Assembly (NCBI RefSeq): GCF_000379525.1
Contig: NZ_KB902493.1
Coordinates: 204-64,203 of the forward strand
Direction of reading: 5' to 3'
DNA length: 64,000 bases
From: Lamprocystis purpurea DSM 4197
GTDB lineage: Bacteria; Pseudomonadota; Gammaproteobacteria; Chromatiales; Chromatiaceae
The notes beneath the pieces were generated by a model. It did not search any database and was not told the DNA's origin. It saw only the letters and a program-made list of their open reading frames with translations. Shown piece by piece: positions 37,885 through 46,076 of the stretch (the stretch's first letter is position 1; each line of letters opens with the position of its first letter). A program made the position numbers and the translations under genes.

Positions 37885-38643
37885 ATGAAACACGTCTTTT
37901 TTTATAGCGCGAACAGTGCTTTGGTGGGTCTGCGCGCGGCGGCTCTGGGCCGGCTGGCAATGTTGCCGGGAGTTCGCGTTCCCCCGTATTTTTGTGTCCT
38001 GGCCCAAGAGGGGCCTGGCGAATCTGTTGCAGAGATCGCCGCTGGCTATCGGATGCTAGGCCGTTGTTGCGGGGAAGCAGACCCCTTGGTCAGTGTCCGC
38101 TTGGCCAAGGTGGGTATTACCAAAGGCCGTGCGCCATTGATCAAGGTCCGCGGTCTCACCGCATTGTTTGAGGCGATCGGTCGCCTACAGAAGTCAGCGT
38201 CTTGGGACGAAGGGGACAACCGCGCGGCAGCCCCCGTGTTCGGCGCGTGCTTCCCCGTGGGGGTACCCGTGATCGTCCAGGGAACGGTGGACGAGCCGGT
38301 CGCTTTTGGCATTGTCTCCACCGCACCGCGAGCCGCAATCGCGATCTATGCCGTTCCTTCTCTGCGTCTTCCTGGACTAGGCGCCGCGACCGCTTGGGTT
38401 TTCGACCTGACCACTTGCACCCTCGATCAGCAGCGCGGCGATCGCTGCGGGCGGGCGCCTCTGGACGCCGATTTGATTCTCGAGCTGGTCATGCAGGTGC
38501 GGTGTATCGGCGGACAGTTCGCGGACCGCTGGAACATCCAGGTCTTGGAACTGGAGTTTACTGTGGATCGCCGCGGGGCGATCTTCTACACGCATGTGCG
38601 CCCGGAAGCGACCGGCCACTCGAATCGGGCTTCCGCTGGTTGA
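37885..38643 (+). CDS. degenerate PPDK-N-like (PEP synthase N-terminal-like) protein
   Basis: 252 residues, strong ribosome-binding site directly upstream. The order of motifs follows the nucleotide-binding domain of pyruvate phosphate dikinase/PEP synthase: VGLRAAALGRLAML with VRVPPYFCVL (like the usual ..GK.ANL..L..PVPPGF), DPLVSVRLAK (like SVRSS), VPVIVQGTVDEPVAFGIVST (like the VQ.MV...SGV..T motif), and a C-terminal FADRWNIQVLELEFTVDRRG then FYTHVRP (like Q.IEWA.D..G.LY.LQ.RP). It is shorter than the real domain (about 330 residues) and key residues are changed. No swivelling His or C-terminal barrel follows. Inference: a divergent ATP-grasp-like sensor or effector. Confidence 0.5.
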   Translation: MKHVFFYSANSALVGLRAAALGRLAMLPGVRVPPYFCVLAQEGPGESVAEIAAGYRMLGRCCGEADPLVSVRLAKVGITKGRAPLIKVRGLTALFEAIGRLQKSASWDEGDNRAAAPVFGACFPVGVPVIVQGTVDEPVAFGIVSTAPRAAIAIYAVPSLRLPGLGAATAWVFDLTTCTLDQQRGDRCGRAPLDADLILELVMQVRCIGGQFADRWNIQVLELEFTVDRRGAIFYTHVRPEATGHSNRASAG

Positions 38644-38696
38644 CATTCTGTGCGACGATCCTCTCCCACTCCAGACAGCCTGCGAGGAGGGGCGTG

Positions 38697-40073
38697 GTGT
38701 TTGAAAGGCAAAAGTCCAGGCGTTCCGCAGCGACTCCTGCCCGCGGGGAAGGCTTCCCACCATCCCCGCCGGCATCCGAGACCGGCAAAGCGCAGTTCTC
38801 CGATCCCCCGCGGACATTCTCTGGCGACGCCAGGGCGAAGCCGCGGAGACCAACGGTTAAGGGTGGGGTCGTCCGCTTGGTTCCCGATCCTAACGATCTT
38901 AGGAATGGCGGTACGGCTTTTTTTGTCAGCCCCGATTCGGCGTTGACCGCTTTCCATAACATCGAGCATCTGGTCGACAACAACGTCTGGACAGTCGACT
39001 GGTTCGATGAAGATGAGTCGCGATTCACGTTCGAGATCCTTGATCTGCTACCGCGTCGGCTGCTTGAACTGTATGACATCGCGCCGTTACGTATCATCGA
39101 TATCGAGAGCGTTAAAGGAATCGATTTTCTGACACCCGCGCGTTTCGATCCATGCACTCAGAGGAATCAAAAGGCGCAACAGTATTTTGCATCTCGATCG
39201 GTCATCATTCGCGGTTTCCCCAATACGCAGGACGGCTACAGAAATAAAATAGAAATCCACGGTCAGCTCGCCGCGGACCAGGCCATACAGGACATCAGGC
39301 TGTCGCGGCAGGAAGACGGTCAGCGCGTCGAGCTCGTATTTTCAACAAACAGCGTTCGCGATCTTCCAGGCTTGAGCGGCGCACCGATCATCGATCAAGC
39401 AACCGGTTGGGTGATCGGCGTTCTGCAAAGCTACATCTCACACCCACCCGCTGATCAAAAGGAGCAGCAACCGGGCGTTGTGTTGATGTCGGTATATGGC
39501 GCCCCGCTCGGTCTTCTTGCAGAGAGGATGCCGGAATTTGCCACGTCATGCGAAATTTTACCGCCGGAGCCGGAGCCGGAGCCGGAGCCGCCCAAATTCA
39601 AATTCTGTGCGCGGCATCGGCATTCTTGTATCCTGGCGGTGGCGCTTACGATGCTCGTGCCCTTCTTGCTATTCTTGCCATGGGAACAGTCGGAGCCTCC
39701 GCCTCCCTGCAAGCCAGTTATCGAAATTGCACAACCGAAGAATGGAGAGCTGACGGGGTCAGTCGTCGGTTGTGACAATCCCTCAGAGTTTGTCTTGGTC
39801 GTCTTCATTCGTGTCAACGGGCAATGGTGGGTCAAACCGACTGCCGCGGAGCGGGTGATCGAACCGGCTTCGGATGGGCAATGGAGAACCCATATCGTCA
39901 CCGGCGGGCTCGATGAGCAGGCAACGGCAATCAAGGTTTATCTGTTACCCCGTGACCGCGGGCTGGCGTGGGCACAGGAGCCGATCGCGGATTGGCAAAA
40001 AGGCTGGGACGAGATCCCCGCCAGCTTCTCCGCAAACGCGCTGGTCAACAAGATACTGACGATCGGGCCTTGA
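38697..40073 (+). CDS. membrane-anchored trypsin-like serine protease
   Basis: 458 residues from a GTG at 38697 (GTG also at 38694), behind a strong gaggagggg site. The protease domain (about 60-270) has a full triad pattern: TAFHNIEH (His about 87), LYDIAPL (Asp about 127) and LPGLSGAPIID (Ser about 227), the last replacing GNSGGP. A Pro-Glu repeat (PEPEPEPEPP) leads to a transmembrane helix (about 309-328), then an Ig-like C-terminal region with FVLVVFIRVNGQWWVKP. The order puts the protease in the cytosol and the Ig-like part outside, by charge rule. Partner of the PPDK-N-like gene 53 bases upstream. Trypsin-like modules recur in VMAP-type conflict systems. Confidence 0.8.
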   Translation: MFERQKSRRSAATPARGEGFPPSPPASETGKAQFSDPPRTFSGDARAKPRRPTVKGGVVRLVPDPNDLRNGGTAFFVSPDSALTAFHNIEHLVDNNVWTVDWFDEDESRFTFEILDLLPRRLLELYDIAPLRIIDIESVKGIDFLTPARFDPCTQRNQKAQQYFASRSVIIRGFPNTQDGYRNKIEIHGQLAADQAIQDIRLSRQEDGQRVELVFSTNSVRDLPGLSGAPIIDQATGWVIGVLQSYISHPPADQKEQQPGVVLMSVYGAPLGLLAERMPEFATSCEILPPEPEPEPEPPKFKFCARHRHSCILAVALTMLVPFLLFLPWEQSEPPPPCKPVIEIAQPKNGELTGSVVGCDNPSEFVLVVFIRVNGQWWVKPTAAERVIEPASDGQWRTHIVTGGLDEQATAIKVYLLPRDRGLAWAQEPIADWQKGWDEIPASFSANALVNKILTIGP

Positions 40074-40093
40074 TCGTCATCCCGGCCAGCGGA

Positions 40094-40152
40094 GTGCGTA
40101 GTCAGGGCTTCCAGCCCTGACGGTGTCAGGCCAGGATGGCCTGACTACGCAC
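40094..40152. repeat. palindromic repeat after the protease gene
   Basis: Outer arms gtgcgtagtcagg / cctgactacgcac enclose two smaller GC-rich hairpins (cagggcttccagccctg; caggccaggatggcctg). It may act as a bidirectional transcription or mRNA-stability element between convergent genes. The rest of 40153-40339 shows nothing else. Confidence 0.7.
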
Positions 40153-40339
40153 CCGGCGAGCCCAAGTGGCCGGAATCTTGATCAAGGCCGACGGTCGAGC
40201 AGCGGCGGTAAACAGGGGCTCCCCCTCCAGGCAGGAGGGGGGCGATGGTGCGGACCAACGGCCGACCTGGAAACAGCCCAACCCGTAACGCCGAAGCAAA
40301 CGGGGCGGAGACGATACCCCGTCTAACGGTCAGATGGCG

Positions 40340-41092
40340 CTATAAAGGCACGAAGCGAAAACCCTGAACGACGATCTCCGCCGCCCGCCCGTCGCTAGGC
40401 GCCTCGCCATTAATCAGCCAGAGATTGATGCGGGCAACCTCCCCTCCCGGCGTCGGTACCCAGTGCGTAAAGGTGTGGGTGTGGACGATCTGGCCCTGGT
40501 CACCCAGCGCTTTGGACAGACAGGTGACCCGCCCCGGCTCCCAGCGAAAGCGATGAAGCGAACCCTCAAGGCCGGCCGGTAAGTCGAACCGCTCGATATT
40601 CCCTTCTGCTTGATATGGTTGCACTACATACTGCGCGTTACGGTTTGACGGGTCTCCAAACCTGGAGATTTCAATGTCGATCTCACGGTGATGCTGTTCC
40701 GGTGCATCGTCCCAGGTAAAGAGACCCAGAACGATGTTCCGGTCCAGGCGATCAGCGCCCAGCGTCCATTCGTAGGCGCCATACCCCAGGCTCTCATCGA
40801 GCGCCACCTCGGCCGTTCGCCAACGCCCGTCCGGGTCCGGACGGATGCGTAGGTGAAGGTTCCCCTTGGGGTCGACCCACACGCTATCCTGACCGTCGGC
40901 AAACACGTTGGGGCCTGGACCAACTGGCGTCTCGCTGGATTTCACGCGCCAACGATAACCGCTGAAATCGATCGACCGATTCCACTCCTCTGCTGCTGCC
41001 ACCGTTCCCGTCGCCCCCACGCTGGCGGCCAGCGCGAGGAGCAGCCAAAACGGCAGGCTGACGTGACTCGGCAGTTTGGCTCGGGCCTTCAT
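40340..41092 (-). CDS. secreted GH16-like beta-glucanase
   Basis: 250 residues with an N-terminal signal peptide (hydrophobic LPFWLLLALAASVGATG, cleavage near AAA-EE, about residue 35). The fold signature HHREIDIEISRFGD contains the GH16 catalytic pattern E-[ILV]-D-[IVAF]-E, and the flanks LGYGAYEWTLG and NIVLGLFTWDDA are typical of this family. GH16 enzymes cut beta-1,3 or beta-1,3-1,4 glucans in the periplasm or outside. The start overlaps the stop of the small secreted gene (TGATG at 41092-41094). Why a glucanase sits inside a signalling/conflict cluster is unclear. Confidence 0.82.
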   Translation of the reverse strand: MKARAKLPSHVSLPFWLLLALAASVGATGTVAAAEEWNRSIDFSGYRWRVKSSETPVGPGPNVFADGQDSVWVDPKGNLHLRIRPDPDGRWRTAEVALDESLGYGAYEWTLGADRLDRNIVLGLFTWDDAPEQHHREIDIEISRFGDPSNRNAQYVVQPYQAEGNIERFDLPAGLEGSLHRFRWEPGRVTCLSKALGDQGQIVHTHTFTHWVPTPGGEVARINLWLINGEAPSDGRAAEIVVQGFRFVPL

Positions 41093-41508
41093 CAGCGTCC
41101 TCCGCACTGAACCATATCCATCGCCACGATGTCCCCCCCCACCTTTGGAAGCTTGGGGGCGAAGGCCGTCGCCGGCGGCTGATACCCATGGCGGACGAGC
41201 ATTGCAACGTAGTTTGCGCCAAGGTGGCTGAAGTTCCGCCAGCTCCCGTCCGGCGCAATGGCCGTAAATGGCGAGGCCACGAACGGCTGAACGTAGGCAG
41301 TCTGTTCTGCGATGGCCCAGAGCACGATACGGTCGCCTGACTCGGCCCCCGCGGAGGTCCCGGAGATCGGCGCGGTCTGGCTCGCTCCGCCCCCGCAGGG
41401 CGGCGCCTCCGTAATGGTCACCGTGGCAGCCGCCGCTTCGCCGCTCCCTAGTACGAGAGAAAGCGTTGCCAAACCGGCCAGCAGCGATTGAAGAGCAGTG
41501 TTTTTCAT
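41092..41508 (-). CDS. small secreted protein coupled to the GH16 gene
   Basis: 138 residues from the ATG at 41508. The signal peptide is KNTALQSLLAGLATLSLVLG with a cleavage-like AAA-T near residue 28. The mature part has FVASPFTAIAPDGSWRNFSH and LGANYVAMLVRHGYQPPATA, and two Cys. The W-R/F and Gly pattern recalls the extracytoplasmic C-terminal part of the nearby trypsin-like protein (DGQWRTHIVTGG), so both may be beta-sandwich domains. No catalytic motif; function unknown. Confidence 0.7.
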   Translation of the reverse strand: MKNTALQSLLAGLATLSLVLGSGEAAAATVTITEAPPCGGGASQTAPISGTSAGAESGDRIVLWAIAEQTAYVQPFVASPFTAIAPDGSWRNFSHLGANYVAMLVRHGYQPPATAFAPKLPKVGGDIVAMDMVQCGGR

Positions 41509-41807
41509 GACGTTTACCTTGCAAATTCTTGCATGTGGTTGGGAGGACTGGCTCCACTCCGCGGGTTTGATACCCGGAGCCGGGACCATTCGGCGCGATT
41601 GCTTCGTGCCTGCCCTGATTTAGTGGGCTGGAGTTTGTAGCCGTATTGCTCCTGCGGTTCTGAGACGGCAATGAGCTCCAGGTCACTACTCATAAAACAA
41701 GGCAGCGGCCCGATGCCAAATCGCGAGAAAAATGGCCACGTCGAACCAGCGCACTATTTTTCAGGCGACATGCAGAACCGACCCGGGTCTAAGTCAGGAG
41801 ATCGCCC

Positions 41808-42683
41808 ATGAGTATGACCACCCAAATTCTCGGATCGAAAGAGGTCGCTTTGAGTCCGCCCTACATCCCCGGCGACGGGCACGGCGAAGCCCTGGTGGGG
41901 CGTGACAGGGAGTGTCGCACGGTGCTTGCCGCCTGGCTGGTGCAGCCGGGCTTTGTTCCCATGGCGCCGCTGCTGGTTGGCGAGCCGGGGGTCGGCAAGA
42001 ACCGCATCGTCTACGAGCTTGCCCGAATCACTGGCCGAGCACTCTACATCCTCCAGGGGCATGAGGACGTCACCGCCGACGACCTCGCCTGCGGGGTGCG
42101 GTTCTCCGACGACCCGCAGCGCAAGATGGATTACGTGCTCTCGCCGCTGGCGACCGCGATGCTGACGGGCGGTATCGCCTTTCTCGACGAGATCGGGAAG
42201 CTGCGCGCCCGCGCTTTGGCCCCGCTCGCCCCCGTGCTCGATGACCGGCGCTATCTCGACTCTACCTTGCTGGGGGAGCGCATTCAGGCGAAGCCCGGAT
42301 TCCGACTGATCGCCGCCACCAATTCAGTTGACCTGGCCGCGGAAGCTTTGCCTGACTTCGCGCGCTCCCGGCTCCGGCCAGTGTTGCGTATAGGCAACCC
42401 GCCACGCGCAGAGATCGGCCGGATCGTTGAGGACCGCTGCCGCCGCCTCGGCTCCGATGGGGGTGGTCTGATGAAGGCGTTCTGGGGGCTCTGGGACCGT
42501 CATTATGGCGAGCGTTTACCCTCCCCGCGGGACACCCTTTACACGTTCGCCTTGGCCATGAGCCTCGCCGACCATGAGGCTGGGATCACCGAGCCGGGTT
42601 CGATGGCCCGCCCAGTCAAGGTCCATAAGCGTCATGTCGAACAGGCCTTCGGGCAACTCTTCACGCCGGGGGGTGCGCAATGA
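41808..42683 (+). CDS. MoxR-family AAA+ ATPase
   Basis: 291 residues. It shows Walker A GEPGVGKN (58-65), where the usual Thr/Ser after Lys is Asn; Walker B GGIAFLDEI (about 121-129); sensor-1 ATNSV; and the arginine-finger region PDFARSRLRPVLRIGNPP. MoxR ATPases usually team with vWA proteins as chaperone-like remodelling machines. The substitution at the Mg-coordinating Thr may slow ATP hydrolysis. Its stop overlaps the next gene by 4 bases (ATGA at 42680-42683). The start is the ATG at 41808 behind a caggag site. Confidence 0.9.
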   Translation: MSMTTQILGSKEVALSPPYIPGDGHGEALVGRDRECRTVLAAWLVQPGFVPMAPLLVGEPGVGKNRIVYELARITGRALYILQGHEDVTADDLACGVRFSDDPQRKMDYVLSPLATAMLTGGIAFLDEIGKLRARALAPLAPVLDDRRYLDSTLLGERIQAKPGFRLIAATNSVDLAAEALPDFARSRLRPVLRIGNPPRAEIGRIVEDRCRRLGSDGGGLMKAFWGLWDRHYGERLPSPRDTLYTFALAMSLADHEAGITEPGSMARPVKVHKRHVEQAFGQLFTPGGAQ

Positions 42684-44995
42684 GCCCTGTCGCCATCGAG
42701 CTCAAGGTCGGCCGCGGAACCCTGGTCGCAGTCCCTGCGGTACATTTCCGGTTGCCCTTCGCGGCGGCCGTGAATGCCCTGTGCGGCGACCCGGCCACGC
42801 GCCCGGACGCCATCGCGGTGGAACTCGGGCCGGAAGCGGCGACCGCCGCCAGCGCCTGGCTTCAGGACCTGGGAATGGGACCCGATCGCCGGCGGCAGCT
42901 GCCCTGTCTGCTTGGCCTGGCGCGGTCAAACCGGCTGCTGCACCCCCGGGTACGCGAGCGTGCCATGGCCTTGCAGCGCGAGCATGGGTGCGGTCTGGAG
43001 GGGCTCCCAGCCGAGTTGCTGGAGCGCGAACTCGGTTTCCGTGGACAGCGGGTCCTGCCCCTGTCGCCGACGGATTCGATCATCGAGGCGGTCCGCTGCG
43101 CCACCGAACTCGGAGTGCAGATCTATGGGGTTGATCTGGAAGAATCGGCAGAGGATGGCGCCGCATCCCCGGTCATCGGCGAAGACCCCTGGCTGGCCAT
43201 CGGTGACCTGCAAGGCTACGTCGAGCGCAATGCCCGCCGCACCCTCGCCCATCATGACCCGCTGATCGACGGACGCCGGGAGCAAGTGATGGCCGCAAGG
43301 TTGAAGGCGATCCTGGCCGTCAACGACCGGGTGCTCTTGACCTGTGGGCTTGGGCATTGGAGCCGTCTCGCCGGGCTGCTGGCGGACCCCAGCGTGCGGC
43401 CGGCGACGGCCGAGCTGGCCCCTGCCAGCCCGCCGGCTGGGAAGGATTGCCAATGGCAACGGTTTGCGATGCACCCCAGCCTTGCCGTGCCGTTCCTGGA
43501 ATTGCCGCACGTGACCTTGCTCTGGGAGCTCGTCCGGAGCCACCCGCACCTGGGCGGGGCCTCGTCGGTGCCGTCCGCACGATGGCCATTGACGCAGTTC
43601 GCCCAAGTCCTGCAACGGACGTGCAACCGCCATTTTGCGGGGACGGCCCCCGCCCACGAGGTGCGGATCCGCTCTCAAGACTGGGTCGATCTGGACCGCT
43701 TCTTCCAGTTACTCGCGGGCGAGTTGGCCTTGGAACTCCGGATCGCGCCGCACCTGGGGCTGATCTTGGCTTGTGCCGAGGCGACCCTGTCGAAGGAGTT
43801 TCAGACGCTTCTCACCGAGGAGCTCATGCGCTTTCCATGGGCACGTCCGAACCCGGCGAAGGGTATCGGGTCCTTGGTCGCGACGCAGGACGGTAGGGTC
43901 GGATGGCTCAGCGGTGCCCGGTCGCTGCCGTCGGTGGTCCAAGGCGGGGGACCCCTGCTGGCGGAGCCGCAGCTGCGGCACTGGACCTGGCCCTTGCCGC
44001 CGGCCGACGGCCAGTCGCCAGACCAGCAACCGACGGAGCCTCGTTCGGGAGTTTTCACCTGGCGCCCCTGGGAACGCCTGGCGACGGCCCTGAGCGCCCA
44101 GGCCAGCGGCCTGGTCGAACGACGGGGGCGCGTTCCCGACTCCGCCCCATTTGCGGGTCAGTGGCTGGAGGGACCGGATGTCCGGCGGACGGTACGTGCC
44201 CACGCCCGCGGGGACGAGCAGATCTTCGTGCGCGATGGCCGCCCGGCGCAGACAAAGGTACCCCAGGCACTGATCGACGCCTTCCCGGTCGTCTGGATTT
44301 TTGACCCGAATAAGAGACCAAGCAACCGGTTCGATATCCTGCGCACGCACGTCCCGTGGCTGCAAGCGGCGGCGAGCGATCCCGCCGCCCTGGGGCGGCT
44401 GATCGCGGCGGACGAGGACGGCGAGGACATGGTTGACTTGGTGGTCTGTCGCTCACGCAAAGTGACCGAGTTCGGCGCCGGAATCGCGACGTATCGGACT
44501 CACGGTTGGATTCTCTTTCGCCCCCAATGCCCGTCCCTGCGCCAGGCAGCGGACTACATGGTACGGACCCGCATGCCGGTGCGGCCGACCTATTCGATCA
44601 CCCTCGCGGGCGAACTTCCGCCCGAGGTGTCGCGGGCGCTGGATCTCGACGGGGGGCCGGGGGCTGACCAATCGGCCTGGCAGGACGTCCTGGTGCGATT
44701 GGCCCTGGCCTTCGGCGGGCCTCGCGTTACGGTGGTGGCCCCCGAGGGACTGGTCCTCTCGCCCTGGGTCCAGGCGCAGGCGCAGCGCCATGGCCAGATG
44801 ATCGGGCGTGTGCCGCTGAGCGCCTTCCAGCCCGAGCAGGTGGCGCGTTGCCGCACCATTCAGATGGTCCCGGCCGAGGTGCAGGGCGCGGAAGCGCACC
44901 TGGTCTATCGGGGCCATCCAGAACGGATACTGGGGGAATCGGAGGATCGGTTCCGCGAACTGGTACCCGAACACTGGCGGCCCTTTCTCTGGTAA
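42680..44995 (+). CDS. large MoxR-coupled protein with TraB/EreA-like N-terminal domain
   Basis: 771 residues. The N-terminal 245 follow the TraB/ChaN/EreA-like layout: LVAVPAVHFR (16-24, like ..GT.HV), PDAIAVELGP (42-51, like PD.VAVEL), EAVRCATELGVQIYGVDLEE (137-155) and VLLTCGLGHWSRL (217-229, like VV.GAGH). The remaining 500 residues are unrecognised; the pieces WRPWERLATALSAQA, VVWIFDPNKRPSNRFDIL and VDLVVCRSRKVTEFGAGIAT recur as conserved-looking blocks. It takes the place of the VMAP protein of ternary vWA-MoxR systems (large third subunit directly after MoxR), but the N-terminal domain is unlike classical VMAPs as far as I know. Coupled to MoxR by a 4-base overlap. Confidence 0.7.
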   Translation: MSPVAIELKVGRGTLVAVPAVHFRLPFAAAVNALCGDPATRPDAIAVELGPEAATAASAWLQDLGMGPDRRRQLPCLLGLARSNRLLHPRVRERAMALQREHGCGLEGLPAELLERELGFRGQRVLPLSPTDSIIEAVRCATELGVQIYGVDLEESAEDGAASPVIGEDPWLAIGDLQGYVERNARRTLAHHDPLIDGRREQVMAARLKAILAVNDRVLLTCGLGHWSRLAGLLADPSVRPATAELAPASPPAGKDCQWQRFAMHPSLAVPFLELPHVTLLWELVRSHPHLGGASSVPSARWPLTQFAQVLQRTCNRHFAGTAPAHEVRIRSQDWVDLDRFFQLLAGELALELRIAPHLGLILACAEATLSKEFQTLLTEELMRFPWARPNPAKGIGSLVATQDGRVGWLSGARSLPSVVQGGGPLLAEPQLRHWTWPLPPADGQSPDQQPTEPRSGVFTWRPWERLATALSAQASGLVERRGRVPDSAPFAGQWLEGPDVRRTVRAHARGDEQIFVRDGRPAQTKVPQALIDAFPVVWIFDPNKRPSNRFDILRTHVPWLQAAASDPAALGRLIAADEDGEDMVDLVVCRSRKVTEFGAGIATYRTHGWILFRPQCPSLRQAADYMVRTRMPVRPTYSITLAGELPPEVSRALDLDGGPGADQSAWQDVLVRLALAFGGPRVTVVAPEGLVLSPWVQAQAQRHGQMIGRVPLSAFQPEQVARCRTIQMVPAEVQGAEAHLVYRGHPERILGESEDRFRELVPEHWRPFLW

Positions 44996-45027
44996 CACGC
45001 ACATCAACCATTCAGAGGGATTCAATC

Positions 45028-45972
45028 ATGCTGTCGAGTCCGTTTGCGTTCGACTACTGCTCGCAGGACAGCAGTTCGCTGCTGTTCGACGACGCGCCGC
45101 TGGAATCGATCCTCTACGGTGCGCCGGGCGAACCGACGTCCGCCGACCTCTTCGGCCCGGCGCGGCCCATCCTGACCGCCATCGGGGAGGCCATGGCGGC
45201 GCGCGGGGAGGAAGAGGCCTTGGGGCAGATGCGCCGCATCTATGACGAGGGATTCGCGGTGCCGACTGCCTCGGCCGTCCAGTTCGTGGCGATCATCGGT
45301 CACTTCATACCGGCCTGTGCCTGGCCCATCCTCCCACCGCAGCCGGCCTTTCCCTTCGATACCATCCTGCATCCCCTGTGCGAGCGGGCGATGACCGACG
45401 GGCACTCCGCGTTGGCCGATGCCGCCGGCAGCCTCGTCGCGCGTTACTATGAGGGCAGTCAACGCTTCGCCGACGCACGTACCGTGCTGACAGCCTTGCT
45501 CGCTGCGGCGCAGAGCGTCGGTGATCGTCTGGGGGAAGCCCAGCATGCCAACAACCTGGCGTATGAGTTCTTGCTGGAAGGGCAATGGTCCCGGGCGGAG
45601 GAATTATGCGTGATCGCCGCTGCCTTGTTTACAAAAGAAGGTGCGATGAGTCGGGCTAACAATGCCCAGGCCAATGGGCTGACGGCGCGTTTCGGCCGTC
45701 TCGGGCTGCCCGCGGCCCAGGCGCTTGCAGCGGAGATTGAAGAGGTGTTGCAGTGCTACGCGTCGCAATCCGATCCCCGACGCCGTAAGCCGCTGGTCTT
45801 GCTGGCCCGCCTCGCCGCGGATCAGCGGGATTTCGGGCGGGCGATGGCGCTGATGGCGGCAGCGGTCGAAGCCAGCGAGGGAATTCCCACGCACCACCGA
45901 GCGGCTGATGAAGCCGAGTTGCAGCAGCTTCGGCGGCGCGCCGCACGTCAGCGAGGCGATCGGGGTCAATGA
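45028..45972 (+). CDS. TPR-like helical repeat protein
   Basis: 314 residues from the ATG at 45028 (32 bases after the previous stop, aga-gg upstream). The second half has tandem helical repeats like TPRs: FADARTVLTALLAAAQSVGD, RLGEAQHANNLAYEFLLEGQ and WSRAEELCVIAAALFTKEGA. The first 100 residues resemble nothing recognised. No signal peptide or membrane segment. Third gene of the MoxR operon, so likely a scaffold or adaptor of that machine. Confidence 0.75.
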   Translation: MLSSPFAFDYCSQDSSSLLFDDAPLESILYGAPGEPTSADLFGPARPILTAIGEAMAARGEEEALGQMRRIYDEGFAVPTASAVQFVAIIGHFIPACAWPILPPQPAFPFDTILHPLCERAMTDGHSALADAAGSLVARYYEGSQRFADARTVLTALLAAAQSVGDRLGEAQHANNLAYEFLLEGQWSRAEELCVIAAALFTKEGAMSRANNAQANGLTARFGRLGLPAAQALAAEIEEVLQCYASQSDPRRRKPLVLLARLAADQRDFGRAMALMAAAVEASEGIPTHHRAADEAELQQLRRRAARQRGDRGQ

Positions 45973-46076
45973 TCCCGCAACGCTTGAGCATCAGTTTTTC
46001 ACGGTCAGCCGCGACCCCTGTTTTCTTGCGGCCGGAAAGACGATCAAAGCCCCGCCGAAGGATCAGCGCCGGGCAC

